Assembly (NCBI GenBank): GCA_017527495.1
Contig: JAFXPY010000014.1
Coordinates: 18,303 to 82,302, forward strand
DNA length: 64,000 bases
Direction of reading: 5' to 3'
Origin: Paludibacteraceae bacterium
GTDB lineage: Bacteria; Bacteroidota; Bacteroidia; Bacteroidales; Paludibacteraceae
Part shown: piece after piece, positions 17,939 to 27,221 of the stretch
How positions within the stretch are numbered: the first letter of the stretch is position 1
Layout: each line of letters opens with the position of its first letter
Program-made: the position numbers and the translations under genes
The notes under the pieces: model-generated
The model's input: only the letters and a program-made list of their open reading frames with translations
What the model was told of the DNA's origin: nothing
Database searches by the model: none

Positions 17939-18928
17939 TTGACAACCGACGAATTATTTATGAAACGCTGTCTGCAATTAGCGCAGCTTGGTATAGAGGA
18001 TGTGGCACCCAATCCTATGGTTGGCGCTGTTGTCGTGCATAATGGGCAAATAATCGGTGAGGGCTATCATCGCCGTTATGGTGAGGCGCATGCTGAGGTT
18101 AATGCTATTGCATCAGTTGAAAATAAAGCGTTGCTTAAAGAAAGTACTATATATGTCAGTCTTGAGCCTTGCAGTCATTATGGCAAGACACCTCCATGTG
18201 CCGACCTTTTGATAAAGCATCGGATTCCTCGTGTCGTTGTTGGCTTGCAAGACCCTAATCCCCTTGTAGGCGGACAAGGTATTGAGCGGTTGCGCAATGC
18301 CGGTGCAGAAGTCGTAGTGGGGGTGTTAGAGCAAGAATGTCGCGAAGTGAACAAGCGTTTCCTCTGTCTGCAAGAAAAGCATCGCCCGTATGTAATTTTG
18401 AAGTGGGCACAGACGGCAGATGGTTTTATCGACAGACTCAGGACTTCGGCTGATGAGCCGGTGTTGGTCATCTCAAACCCTATAACAAAACAATTAGTGC
18501 ACAAGATGCGTGCTGAAAATATGGCTATTATGGTTGGAACAAACACCGCCATTCTCGACAACCCAAGCTTGCGAACAACACGCTGGACAGGTCGAAACCC
18601 TCTGAGAGTCGTCATCGACAAGCACGACCGTATTCCACGAACAAATAAACTTTTCACCACCTCAGATGCCGAAACTCTCGTTCTTCACACCTACGATTGG
18701 CAAGAGATACTTCATACTCTTGCAGAGCGAAAAATACATAGCTTGATTGTTGAGGGGGGGCAGACTTTGCTCAATTCAATCATTGCTGATGGAACATGGG
18801 ATGAAGCGCACGTGGAAATAGCTCCTTTAGAAATTGGGAAAGGGGTAGAGGCTCCAAAGATCAATTTGCCTCAAAACCCTACGGCAAATATCTTAGGTCA
18901 TCAAATCTATAGTTTCAAAAAACACTGA
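17939..18928 (+). CDS. ribD: Bifunctional riboflavin biosynthesis protein RibD
   Basis: 329 residues. The N-terminal deaminase domain has the zinc site H-A-E-V-N-A (near residue 50) and P-C-S-H-Y-G-K-T-P-P-C (near 76-86). The C-terminal reductase domain runs from about 145 (YVILKWAQTADGFID, then VVEGGQTLLNSII-type end). It catalyses the deamination and reduction steps that give 5-amino-6-ribitylamino-uracil phosphate in riboflavin synthesis. The start is the TTG at 17939, which gives M-T-T-D-E-L-F-M-K-R-C as in relatives. The ATG at 17960 would remove the first seven residues. It is divergent from prmC. I see no FMN riboswitch in the 50-base gap and no other rib genes nearby. Confidence 0.95.
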   Translation: MTTDELFMKRCLQLAQLGIEDVAPNPMVGAVVVHNGQIIGEGYHRRYGEAHAEVNAIASVENKALLKESTIYVSLEPCSHYGKTPPCADLLIKHRIPRVVVGLQDPNPLVGGQGIERLRNAGAEVVVGVLEQECREVNKRFLCLQEKHRPYVILKWAQTADGFIDRLRTSADEPVLVISNPITKQLVHKMRAENMAIMVGTNTAILDNPSLRTTRWTGRNPLRVVIDKHDRIPRTNKLFTTSDAETLVLHTYDWQEILHTLAERKIHSLIVEGGQTLLNSIIADGTWDEAHVEIAPLEIGKGVEAPKINLPQNPTANILGHQIYSFKKH

Positions 18929-18938
18929 TTAACTAAAT

Positions 18939-18969
18939 TTTGCAGTTTGGAAAAAAAGTATTAATTTTG
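18939..18969 (+). promoter_or_regulatory. Promoter for the M23 peptidase gene
   Basis: TTTG at 18939-18942, a 19-base gap and TAATTTTG at 18962-18969, about 38 bases before the ATG. Confidence 0.75.
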
Positions 18970-19007
18970 CAAATAATCTATCAAAATGCCCCAAAAATAT
19001 AAAAAAC

Positions 19008-20018
19008 ATGAAAAAACTTTGTCTAACCCTAATTAGTTTCTTTTTTGTTCTTAATTGTTTTGCTCAAGAGCCGGTTCAAAGTCAAGAAGATGCAACTATT
19101 GCCGAGACAGATATCATTGCAGAAGAAGATTGTACTGCGGTTGAACCTCTAATGATCAATCCTGAGGCTTATCATCTTGAATTGCGTAACGACACACTTG
19201 TTGTTGTTTGTGACCCTGATTTGACAATGCCCAAACATATCGTCATTCGTTCAAACGACCGCGAGAATATCTATCGCAAGATGTTCAACGACCAGACTGA
19301 CGACCTTATGGAGGACCATCCTGCCGAAGATATCTACAATAAGATATGGACTTCAGAGCGTGTCAATCCCTACCAGATTCCAATAGATAGCATACCTGAT
19401 TCCACAATTATCAATGTGTCAAATTTCGTTATGCCTGTTCCGGGATATATAACCTCAAAATTTGGTCCGCGTAAATATCGTATGCACTTTGGTACTGACA
19501 TAAAGCTTCAAATAGGCGATTCTATCCGTTGTGCTTTTGATGGTCAGGTGCGTATAGTAGATTATGAGCCAAAGGGTTATGGTCATTATGTTGTGGTTCG
19601 TCACGACAATGGTCTCGAAACTGTTTATGCCCACATGACCCGTCCGTTATGCGAAGTCAACGACCGTGTATTTGCAGGCGACATAATCGGTTTGGGCGGT
19701 AACACAGGACGAAGCACCGGACCGCACCTTCATTTTGAAATACGCTATTTAGGCAATGCAATCAACACCGAACTTCTCATCAATTACGACACAAAACAAA
19801 TGAAGGATAGCACCTACACAATAACAAAAAAGCAAACTTTCTATCATCAAAAACAGATACAAGCACAGAAATCGGCCAAATATGTTACAATTCGTCAGGG
19901 AGATAGCTTGAGCGTTATTGCAAGAAGGAATGGTACAACTGTGAGCCGTCTATGTCAGCTCAACGGAATCAAACCAACATCAACTATTCGTGCCGGAAGA
20001 AAACTCAGAGTTAGATAG
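19008..20018 (+). CDS. Secreted M23 family metallopeptidase with C-terminal LysM domain
   Basis: 336 residues: a signal peptide (about 1-20, ending NCFAQ), a linker of about 120 residues, an M23 (lysostaphin-type) domain at about 145-260 and a LysM motif at the C-terminus (YVTIRQGDSLSVIARRNGTT, about 288-335). The zinc ligands are visible as H-F-G-T-D near residue 162 and H-L-H-F-E near 243, so the peptidase looks catalytically intact. The expected role is cleavage of peptidoglycan cross-bridges during growth or division. It has a clear promoter and is followed after 17 bases by a lipoprotein gene that probably shares its transcript. Confidence 0.92.
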   Translation: MKKLCLTLISFFFVLNCFAQEPVQSQEDATIAETDIIAEEDCTAVEPLMINPEAYHLELRNDTLVVVCDPDLTMPKHIVIRSNDRENIYRKMFNDQTDDLMEDHPAEDIYNKIWTSERVNPYQIPIDSIPDSTIINVSNFVMPVPGYITSKFGPRKYRMHFGTDIKLQIGDSIRCAFDGQVRIVDYEPKGYGHYVVVRHDNGLETVYAHMTRPLCEVNDRVFAGDIIGLGGNTGRSTGPHLHFEIRYLGNAINTELLINYDTKQMKDSTYTITKKQTFYHQKQIQAQKSAKYVTIRQGDSLSVIARRNGTTVSRLCQLNGIKPTSTIRAGRKLRVR

Positions 20019-20035
20019 TAATTCATTAATTTTAT

Positions 20036-20818
20036 ATGAACATGAAAAAGTATTTATTTATAGTGCTTTGTTTTGTTGCTGCGCTGACAAGTTGCAACAA
20101 ACACGAGTTCAGAACCGAACAAATCAAATACAACAAGACTTACATTGCTGAAAATGGGTCAGATAGTCTTGTGATTGCAATAGATATAGAATATCCTGTT
20201 GATATGGAAAATGAGTCGGCTCTTGTTGCTATACAAACTGACTTGCTCAAGATCTTGCTCGACAACGAAGTCAATCCTAATGACGGAGAAAAAGCAATTC
20301 GTGAGTATGCACAAAAATTCGAAGAGGGTTATAAAAAAGAATATCGTCCTGAATTGAGCAATGATTTAGGTTTGTTTTGTTGGGAAAACTATATCAATGG
20401 CAAGGTGATAAGTGTGCAAAACAATATCCTGACTTATTGCGACGAGCGATATGTCTTTCTCGGTGGCCCGCATGGCAATAATCAACGACATTTCTATAAC
20501 TATGATATGCAAAGCGGCAAATGCCTGACAGAAACCGACTTCTTTGTTGAGGGATTTGAAAAAGATTTGACTCAGTTGCTTGTCAGCAATATGATTGAAG
20601 AGATAGATGAGTTTGAGTCGATTCGTGATCTGAATGAGTCTCCTTATGATATGGATGAAATCAAACCTAACCATAATTTCTATTTCACCGACAAAGAATT
20701 GATTTATGTGTTCAATCCTTACGAGATAGGTCCGTACTATCTCGGTGAGACAGAGGTGTCTATTCCACTTTCGCAAGTTGGAAGTTTATTGCGTGCAGAA
20801 TATAAGGCAGCAGAATAA
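20036..20818 (+). CDS. Lipoprotein with DUF3298/RsiV-like C-terminal domain
   Basis: 260 residues with a lipoprotein signal peptide (lipobox L-T-S-C, cysteine at about residue 20). The C-terminal half shows the pattern of DUF3298/DUF4163 proteins: YCDERYVFLGGPHGNNQRHFYNYD-type core, then FYFTDKELIYVFNPYEIGPYYLGE and a final I-P-L-S-Q-V. These domains occur in anchored anti-sigma or lysozyme-sensing proteins of the RsiV type and in many uncharacterised Bacteroidota lipoproteins. No sigma factor is adjacent, so a sensing role is not supported here. A second possible ATG lies two codons in. The gene converges with the FAD/Fe-S oxidoreductase and leaves only 15 bases between stops. Confidence 0.75.
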   Translation: MNMKKYLFIVLCFVAALTSCNKHEFRTEQIKYNKTYIAENGSDSLVIAIDIEYPVDMENESALVAIQTDLLKILLDNEVNPNDGEKAIREYAQKFEEGYKKEYRPELSNDLGLFCWENYINGKVISVQNNILTYCDERYVFLGGPHGNNQRHFYNYDMQSGKCLTETDFFVEGFEKDLTQLLVSNMIEEIDEFESIRDLNESPYDMDEIKPNHNFYFTDKELIYVFNPYEIGPYYLGETEVSIPLSQVGSLLRAEYKAAE

Positions 20819-20823
20819 CTCAT

Positions 20824-20851
20824 TTTTCACCTTTCACTTTTCACTTCTAAT
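20824..20851 (-). repeat. Heptamer tandem repeat spanning the stop codon of the FAD/Fe-S gene
   Basis: Units TTTTCAC, CTTTCAC, TTTTCAC and TTCTAAT (plus strand) run from 20824 to 20851. The minus-strand stop (20834-20836) lies inside them, so the repeat also encodes the last few residues (R-S-E-K). On the coding strand the unit is about GTGAAAA. Confidence 0.75.
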
Positions 20852-23791
20852 GAGCTTGTACAATATCTCAATAGGGTGATAAGCTTTGATGCCTGTGCCG
20901 TCGTATATTTGTGCTCGGCATGATGTGCCGGGCGCGGCGATGAAGACAGGTCGCTCTATGGTGTTGTTCTTTACGGCTTCTCTGACAGCCGGGAATAATA
21001 TCATTTCGCCAATAGCAATAGATGTTTTGTAGTGCTCCTTTTCGTAACCGAATGAACCGGCCATGCCGCAGCAGCCTGATGCAATGGTATGCACCGTTGT
21101 GCTGACAGGTAGATTGAGTATCTGAGCTGTTTTTTCTGTTCCAACGAGTGCTTTCTGGTGACAATGTCCATGAAGCCATATCTCTGCCGGCAGGTCGCTG
21201 AAGTCGTTGCTCGTTATGTTGCCCGACTCTATTTCACGCACCAAAAACTCGTCGAACAAAAGACTATTCTTGCCTAATTCTTTGGCATCTTGACGCATTG
21301 CTGGTTTTACAAGGTCGGGATACTCATCGCGGAAAGATAATATACATGATGGCTCTATACCAACAAGTGGCATTTGGGCTGAAACAATGTCTTTGAGAAG
21401 TTCTACATTTTTTTCTGCAAACCTTTTGGCTTGTCGCAAACACCCTTTTGATATGGCAGAACGACCACTCTCAACATGCTTGGGTAAGAGTACATTGTAG
21501 CCTAAACGATTGAGCAACTTGATAAATGTGAGCCCTATCTCGGCATCTTGACAGGTGGTGAATTCGTCTGCAAAAAAATAGATGGTTCCTTTGGGAGTGT
21601 CAACAAGATATGATGATTGCTGTTTGAACTTTTGAATTTTCGGAATATTCCTTTCTTGTGCAAATCCTGCTATATGTTTTAGCACTGCCGAAGTCAGTTT
21701 GTTGGTTGCAAAGAAGTTGTATATGTGAGGGACAAAAGAGCCTATGTGCTGTAAATCGGCATTATGAGCTACAAGCCATGTGTGAAACGGCGTACTTTGT
21801 TCGTCGTATATATTTTGCAAGATTTCAGCTCTGATGCTTGTCATGTCAACATTTGACGGACATTCTTTTTTGCATGCTTTGCATGCTAAGCAGGAATTCA
21901 AAATGGCTTTTACTTCTTCAATATTGTTTTTGTCGTAAAGATATTCTCTGATTATGTTGGCTCGAGCGCGTGTGCTCATTAATTCGTCGCGCGACACTTT
22001 GTAGGCAGGACACATTGTTCCGCCAATGATATTTGATTTTCGGCAGTCGCCGGCTCCGTTGCATTGCTCGACGCTGCAAAGAAGTGCATGATTTTGATTC
22101 TCTGCACCCGTAGCTCCTTCTGTTTTACATTCGTCGAATGTTGCTTTCCAATTAAATTGTGTGGTTATGGTCGGGGTGTTGTCGTGAGGCGTTTCTACAC
22201 GCAAGTTGCTGTCCATACGTGGAGTATCAACTATTTTGTGTGGATTGAATATATTGTCTTTGTCCCAGCAGTATTTTACTTGTCGCATGAGTTGATAGGC
22301 TTCGTCTCCATATTGCAGTGGTATAAATTCGCCTCTGAGCCTACCGTCGCCATGTTCGCCGCTTATCGTGCCGCGATGTTTGCGTACAAGCAGTGTTGTT
22401 TCGTATGCAATTTGTCGGAATAGTTGTTTGCCTTGTTCAGTTTTGAGATTTAGAATAGGGCGCAGATGCAGTTCGCCTGTGCTTATATGTCCATAGAACA
22501 CGCATGAGGTGTTGAGGCGTTTGAGCATGTCTCGGAAATCGGCCATATAGGCCGGTAGTCGTTGCGGTGTAACAGCTGTATCTTCAATTACACCGGTAGG
22601 TTTGGCGTCGCCTTTCATGCCACTCAAAATGCCCAGTCCTGCTTTGCGAAGATTCCATACCTTGCTGACATCATCGCCATAGACGCGTGTGCAAAGTGTA
22701 ATGTGTCCACTCTCTAACAAGTCTTTTTCCATACGGTTGGCTTGTTGATTGAGGTCGTCTAAAGTATCGCTTCTGAGTTCTGCAATGAGCAAAGCTTCGG
22801 GGTTGCCTTCAACAAAAAAACGTTCAACATTGCTATTGTTTTTGCTCAGTAGGAGTATCTCGCCGTCCATAAGTTCAACTGCTGTAGGCTTGTGGCTTAG
22901 TGCAATGAGATTGGCTTCAAAGGCTGCTTCCAATGACTTGCAATGAGCACAGAGTGTCATGATTTGTGCCGGCGGCAAAGGGTCGAGCGACACTTTAATC
23001 TTGTATATAAAAGCCAACGTACCTTCACTTCCTGCCAAAAGTCGGCAGAGATTGATGGTGCGTTGCAGAAAAGGCACAGAGTTGTCGTGCAGCCTTTCTA
23101 TTGTCTCGTCAATGGCGTACCCACAGCTACGCCGTGCAAGCGTGCGGTCAGGGTATGATTGTTCAATGAGTAGCCTTGTTGGTTGGTCTAATGCCCAATT
23201 GATGAGCTGACAGTAAATTTGTTGAATAATGGCAGAATTATTGTCGGTATGCAGCCAAAAGTTTTCGCCAAAGCGTTGTTCGAGTTGTAGAATTGTATAA
23301 TCTTTAAAGTGTTCGCATGTTCCGTCGGCGAGTATGCCTTCGGCTTCTATAATGTGTGGTCTGGTGCTTCCATAGACAAGAGAATGAGTACCGCATGAGT
23401 TGTTGCCAAACATACCGCCAATGCAGCAACGATTGGAAGTTGATGTCTCTGGGCTGAAAAAAAGTCCGTATTGTTTGCAGGCTATATTAAGCTCATCGCG
23501 CACCACACCGGGTTCAACAACGGCATATCTCTCTTTCGGATTGATTTCTATGATATGGTTGAGATGTCGGCTTATGTCGGCGACGATGCCGTTTCCAACC
23601 ACTTGTCCGGCGATAGATGTGCCCCCGGCACGAGCAATGATGTTGGTGTTGTGCTGTTTTGCAAGCGAGATAAGTTCTTTGATGTCCTCTACATTTTGCG
23701 GATATGCCACAGCAAAAGGTCTTTCGCAATACACACTTGCGTCGGTAGAATAGGCAAGCAGGTGGGCATTATCTTGCAGTAGAGTAATCAT
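20834..23791 (-). CDS. FAD-linked oxidase fused to Fe-S (CCG) reductase domain, D-lactate/2-hydroxyacid dehydrogenase-like
   Basis: 985 residues. An N-terminal FAD-binding type 4 domain (about 20-200, ARAGGTSIAGQVVGNGIVAD) is followed by an FAD-oxidase C domain (about 210-530, YGHISTGELHLRPILN and GTISGEHGDGR). Next come Fe-S clusters (a cysteine set near 575-600, and CLACKACKKECP near 645) and a C-terminal CCG domain with GIEPSCILSFRDEY and ASGCCGMAGSFGYE. This is the single-chain arrangement of Dld/GlcD-GlcF-type enzymes that oxidise D-2-hydroxyacids such as D-lactate and pass electrons to the quinone pool at the inner membrane. The substrate cannot be fixed from the sequence. Its last codons are made by a short tandem repeat. 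Confidence 0.88.
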   Translation of the reverse strand: MITLLQDNAHLLAYSTDASVYCERPFAVAYPQNVEDIKELISLAKQHNTNIIARAGGTSIAGQVVGNGIVADISRHLNHIIEINPKERYAVVEPGVVRDELNIACKQYGLFFSPETSTSNRCCIGGMFGNNSCGTHSLVYGSTRPHIIEAEGILADGTCEHFKDYTILQLEQRFGENFWLHTDNNSAIIQQIYCQLINWALDQPTRLLIEQSYPDRTLARRSCGYAIDETIERLHDNSVPFLQRTINLCRLLAGSEGTLAFIYKIKVSLDPLPPAQIMTLCAHCKSLEAAFEANLIALSHKPTAVELMDGEILLLSKNNSNVERFFVEGNPEALLIAELRSDTLDDLNQQANRMEKDLLESGHITLCTRVYGDDVSKVWNLRKAGLGILSGMKGDAKPTGVIEDTAVTPQRLPAYMADFRDMLKRLNTSCVFYGHISTGELHLRPILNLKTEQGKQLFRQIAYETTLLVRKHRGTISGEHGDGRLRGEFIPLQYGDEAYQLMRQVKYCWDKDNIFNPHKIVDTPRMDSNLRVETPHDNTPTITTQFNWKATFDECKTEGATGAENQNHALLCSVEQCNGAGDCRKSNIIGGTMCPAYKVSRDELMSTRARANIIREYLYDKNNIEEVKAILNSCLACKACKKECPSNVDMTSIRAEILQNIYDEQSTPFHTWLVAHNADLQHIGSFVPHIYNFFATNKLTSAVLKHIAGFAQERNIPKIQKFKQQSSYLVDTPKGTIYFFADEFTTCQDAEIGLTFIKLLNRLGYNVLLPKHVESGRSAISKGCLRQAKRFAEKNVELLKDIVSAQMPLVGIEPSCILSFRDEYPDLVKPAMRQDAKELGKNSLLFDEFLVREIESGNITSNDFSDLPAEIWLHGHCHQKALVGTEKTAQILNLPVSTTVHTIASGCCGMAGSFGYEKEHYKTSIAIGEMILFPAVREAVKNNTIERPVFIAAPGTSCRAQIYDGTGIKAYHPIEILYKLIRSEK

Positions 23792-23817
23792 GTGGTTAGA
23801 TGAAAATAAAATTGATC

Positions 23818-24357
23818 TTATTCTTCAAATTTTTTGTGCCAATTGTCGAATCGTTGTACCGATTCAAACCCATATCGCCATAAGTTGGAACGCACTGTTG
23901 AGAGTGATAGTTCTTCGTTGATATGACTTTTTGAATAGAACTTGTCAGCATAGCAAATCAGTTCTTCTTCTATCGATACAGGCACATAATTACCTACAGG
24001 AATGGGTAGGTCGTCCATTTCGATTTGTTCCATTGTGATGCCTGTTCCGGTGTGACGCTCGGCAATAAGTGCATGCTGTGGAAGTCCTTCTTTGCGAAGT
24101 ATTTCAGCGCCTAAATAGCCGTGCTCAATATAGTGGTGCGAGCCGAAGCAAAAGATATTGGGAGCATCGCAAAGGAAAATACCTATGTCGTGAAGCATGG
24201 CTGCTTCGTAAATAAAGTTGCGGTCTATACCTAATTGTGGCTTGTTGTCAATAATTTTCAGTGCCCGATTGGCAACCTGTTCGCTGTGAGTAACAAGTAT
24301 GTTTCGTAGTTCTTTCTGTTCGTTATAGTATTTGTCAATAATGTCTATTGGATTCAT
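23818..24357 (-). CDS. HD-domain phosphohydrolase-like protein
   Basis: 179 residues with the HD-superfamily order: H near residue 24 (LVTHSEQVANRAL), the core L-H-D-I-G near 55-59, later histidines (GSHHYIEHGYLGAEIL, and IAERHTG), and D near 137 (ICYADKFYSKS). This arrangement binds one or two metals, and family members hydrolyse phosphate esters of nucleotides or related compounds. Similar short proteins in Bacteroidota are annotated only as HD-domain phosphohydrolases. It lies 26 bases downstream of the oxidoreductase start on the same strand and 43 bases after fmt, so it may belong to a nadK-to-oxidoreductase transcript. Substrate unknown. Confidence 0.82.
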   Translation of the reverse strand: MNPIDIIDKYYNEQKELRNILVTHSEQVANRALKIIDNKPQLGIDRNFIYEAAMLHDIGIFLCDAPNIFCFGSHHYIEHGYLGAEILRKEGLPQHALIAERHTGTGITMEQIEMDDLPIPVGNYVPVSIEEELICYADKFYSKSHINEELSLSTVRSNLWRYGFESVQRFDNWHKKFEE

Positions 24358-24400
24358 AATGAAATTCTGTTAGTGTTAAGATTTAATATTTTCTTTTTTG

Positions 24401-25339
24401 TTATTTCAGACCATTGAGAACATCCCTGACATTGAGTGGTTTTTTGCTTGGTAATTGCATGTTGAGTAATTTAATAAATCCGTCTTTGCATGCAATTTTG
24501 ATGTATGTCTTGTTGTCTGTCAGTGCTGTTCCTATTGTGAGGTTGTGAGGTTCAATTATTGGTTCTGTGGCGAAAATTTTTGCATTGATGCTGTGTCCGT
24601 TAAGTTGAAATTCAGTCCATGCTGCCGGGTAGGGTGATAGTCCGCGCACAAAGTTGTGTATCTGTTCGGCTGTTTGGTTGTAATTGATTTGGCATGTCTC
24701 TTTGAATATTTTTGGAGCCGGGTGGAGCTGTTCAGTTGCAATTTGATTTTGCGGTATGGCTGTGATGTTTTGATTTATAACCATGTCGGTTGTTGCTATC
24801 ACCATTTCTGCTCCCTCAATCATGAGTTTGTCATGCAGGTTTCCTGCATTGTCTGTTGGCTCTATTGTGATTTTGTGTTGCATAATGATGTCGCCGGTGT
24901 CAATTTCTTGTTGCAGGAAAAAAGTAGTCAGTCCGGTCTCTTTCTCTCCGTTGATGATTGCCCAGTTGATAGGCGCAGCACCGCGGTATTGTGGAAGCAA
25001 AGATGCGTGCAGATTGAATGTGCCGTATTTGGGCATTGCCCACACAACCTCAGGCAGCATACGGAATGCCACAACGATTTGCAAATCGGCGTTGTAGGAG
25101 CGAAGTTGCTCGAGAAATTCCGGATTTTTAAGTTTTTCGGGCTGTAAAACGGGCAGTCCTGCCGACAAAGCATACTGTTTTACGGCACTTTGTTGCATCT
25201 TATGTCCGCGTCCTGACGGCTTGTCTGGCATTGTAATTACTGCCACAATATTATAACCATTTTCTACCAATTTTTGCAGTGGCAACACCGCAAATTCAGG
25301 TGTGCCCATGTATATGATTCTGAGTTGTTTCTTGTCCAT
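24401..25339 (-). CDS. fmt: Methionyl-tRNA formyltransferase
   Basis: 312 residues, the normal length. The N-terminal formyltransferase domain starts IIYMGTPEFAVLPL and carries the catalytic segment F-N-L-H-A-S-L-L-P-Q-Y-R-G-A-A-P-I-N near residues 108-125, followed by a D-T-G-D-I motif near 147. The C-terminal OB-like domain begins near 205. The enzyme formylates Met-tRNAfMet using 10-formyl-tetrahydrofolate for translation initiation. It is on the minus strand between a small outer-membrane protein gene and an HD gene. A def gene is not present here. Confidence 0.96.
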   Translation of the reverse strand: MDKKQLRIIYMGTPEFAVLPLQKLVENGYNIVAVITMPDKPSGRGHKMQQSAVKQYALSAGLPVLQPEKLKNPEFLEQLRSYNADLQIVVAFRMLPEVVWAMPKYGTFNLHASLLPQYRGAAPINWAIINGEKETGLTTFFLQQEIDTGDIIMQHKITIEPTDNAGNLHDKLMIEGAEMVIATTDMVINQNITAIPQNQIATEQLHPAPKIFKETCQINYNQTAEQIHNFVRGLSPYPAAWTEFQLNGHSINAKIFATEPIIEPHNLTIGTALTDNKTYIKIACKDGFIKLLNMQLPSKKPLNVRDVLNGLK

Positions 25340-25348
25340 CGTACTTGT

Positions 25349-25948
25349 TTATAATCTTAAGCTTATGCCGGCTTTTGCTATGGCATCATTGCCTATGTTT
25401 AATTCAAAAAAAATGCATACTGCACGACCGTATGAAAAGCCAAGCGGGGTTATGTTGACACCAAGCATATTGGCATGGTATTTACTTATGTTGTCGAAAA
25501 AAGAAGTATATCCTAAATCAATACCGGAATAAACTCGCCATCTAACTTCGTTATAGTAAGTGAATTGAAGCGAAGCCATCAGGTTGATATATGTTGTTGA
25601 GTGGTTTGCGTCTGTGAAATTTGTTTTGCTCACATCAAGATTAATTTTTCCTCCAAAGCGAAGCCATTTGAGAAAATTATAGTAATATTCGATACCATAT
25701 TGTCCGTATGGGTTCCAACTGCTATATTCCAAGGCTTGATAGATATCTGTTGTATTGCTGAACCCTCTTTTGACTTGCTCTGGTGTGTAAAAACCATAGA
25801 AAGAGTTCAGCCCTGCGGTGATTGCCACCGTGTGCCTGTTGTTGTCCCATGCCCAATTGATTTTGGGGTCGTTCCAATCAAATTGTTGTGCAACGACAGA
25901 GCATGTCAAGCTAAGCAATATGAATAAAATCTTTACCTTGCACCCCAT
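25349..25948 (-). CDS. Small predicted outer-membrane beta-barrel protein
   Basis: 199 residues: a signal peptide (about 1-20, ILFILLSLTCSVVAQ), then alternating aromatic and polar strands (for example YGQYGIEYYYNFLKWLRFGG, WRVYSGIDLGYTSFF, GRAVCIFFELNIG) ending in a short strand G-I-S-L-R-L. This pattern fits a small eight-strand-like outer-membrane barrel, a common and poorly characterised Bacteroidota class. The ATG at 25948 overlaps the 3' end of nadK by 16 bases, so the two are probably translationally coupled. Function unknown. A folded periplasmic beta protein is the alternative. Confidence 0.65.
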   Translation of the reverse strand: MGCKVKILFILLSLTCSVVAQQFDWNDPKINWAWDNNRHTVAITAGLNSFYGFYTPEQVKRGFSNTTDIYQALEYSSWNPYGQYGIEYYYNFLKWLRFGGKINLDVSKTNFTDANHSTTYINLMASLQFTYYNEVRWRVYSGIDLGYTSFFDNISKYHANMLGVNITPLGFSYGRAVCIFFELNIGNDAIAKAGISLRL

Positions 25949-26787
25949 AAGAGTTTTGTCTTTAGTGAGTCAAGAAAATTGTTTTCTCTCATTTTTGCCA
26001 CTTTCACTGTGTAGGGTGCTTTCTTGATTGTCAGCTGAGTGCTGTCTTTGAGCATTCTGCTCCTTCCGTCAACTGACAATAGATAATTCAGCGACCTGCT
26101 CTTCACTTTCAGTTTTATTTCCCAATCGTCAGGTATAATAAGTGGTCGGACATTCAAACTATGTGTCGCAATTGGTGCAATAATGAAATCTTTAGTGTGC
26201 GGGTCCATGATAGGTCCGCCCACCGACATATTGTATGCCGTCGAACCTGTCGGAGTAGAGATTATCAATCCATCAGCCTCGTAGGTATGCAGCAATGTGC
26301 CATTTACGGTGGTCTCCACGGCAATCATGTTGTTTAGGTCATGTTTCATTACCGCAATTTCGTTCAGTGCAAATGGCGCATTGAGGTGCTCGTTTTCAGA
26401 AGCCTCAACGCTCAGCACGGTGCGCTGCTCAATCGTGTATTGATTGCTTTTGATTCTCTCGCAAATAGTCTCAACATCATCGGTCTTTATGTCGGCTAAA
26501 AAACCTAAATGACCAAGGTTGATTCCTAAAATAGGAACACTGCGCCTCCCTATTATAGAAGCCGTGGTGAGGAATGTGCCATCGCCGCCAACAGATAGTG
26601 CAATGTCAATAAAATCAGTGGTCTGTTCGTCGTAGAGCGGGTATTCCTCGCGCAGATTAAGCTCATCGCGAAGCTCCTTGCTTAAATAAACACTTATACT
26701 ACTATCATGACCAAGCAACAAAAGCAGGTGGCGAACTTCTTCAAGTATTTCTTTGCGATGTGAATTACCAAATATAACTATGTTCAT
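25933..26787 (-). CDS. nadK: NAD kinase
   Basis: 284 residues, full length. The phosphate-binding and catalytic motif G-G-D-G-T-F-L lies near residues 68-74, followed by I-L-G-I-N-L-G-H-L-G-F-L-A, the conserved N-E-I-A segment near 142, and T-P-T-G-S-T-A-Y-N near 178-186. It phosphorylates NAD to NADP using ATP. It is the first gene of a minus-strand run and is divergent from dnaA across an AT-rich gap of about 600 bases. Confidence 0.96.
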   Translation of the reverse strand: MNIVIFGNSHRKEILEEVRHLLLLLGHDSSISVYLSKELRDELNLREEYPLYDEQTTDFIDIALSVGGDGTFLTTASIIGRRSVPILGINLGHLGFLADIKTDDVETICERIKSNQYTIEQRTVLSVEASENEHLNAPFALNEIAVMKHDLNNMIAVETTVNGTLLHTYEADGLIISTPTGSTAYNMSVGGPIMDPHTKDFIIAPIATHSLNVRPLIIPDDWEIKLKVKSRSLNYLLSVDGRSRMLKDSTQLTIKKAPYTVKVAKMRENNFLDSLKTKLLWGAR

Positions 26788-26843
26788 ACTTCGGCATGTA
26801 CCTTATATTATATGAAAACAATACTTCCTTTCTAATTACTCTG

Positions 26844-26851
26844 CAAAAATA
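26844..26851 (-). promoter_or_regulatory. Promoter -7 element for nadK
   Basis: TATTTTTG on the minus strand (26851-26844) matches TAnnTTTG about 57 bases before the nadK ATG. No matching -33 TTTG is seen. Confidence 0.45.
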
Positions 26852-27190
26852 CAACAAAAATCTTATATAAAAAAATGTTAAACACAAATATAAAAAATAT
26901 ACCCGTTTTTTGCCGTTTTCTTGTGCAAAAAACAAAACTTTTTTTGTTGTTAAAAAGTTGCTTATTTTAACGATTTCTAAATAATATTTATCTTTGTTTT
27001 TGGTGATATAAGCAATTTTAAGATTGAAAAATTTTCAGTAAAAATTAGGCAAAAAAAATGCATTACTTGAATTTCAACAACTTATAAACACTATGGTGTA
27101 TAACCAAACTTAACAAATAGCAATTTATGTGTAAAATGTTGTTAAATAATATGTTGTTAAAAAATATAAAATTCAAGTCGGTAATAATGT

Positions 27191-27221
27191 TTTGGTGTAT
27201 CATGAAAATATAGTACTTTTG
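27191..27221 (+). promoter_or_regulatory. Promoter for dnaA
   Basis: TTTG at 27191-27194, a 19-base gap and TACTTTTG at 27214-27221. It leaves an unusually long leader of about 170 bases before the dnaA start at 27397. Confidence 0.75.
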
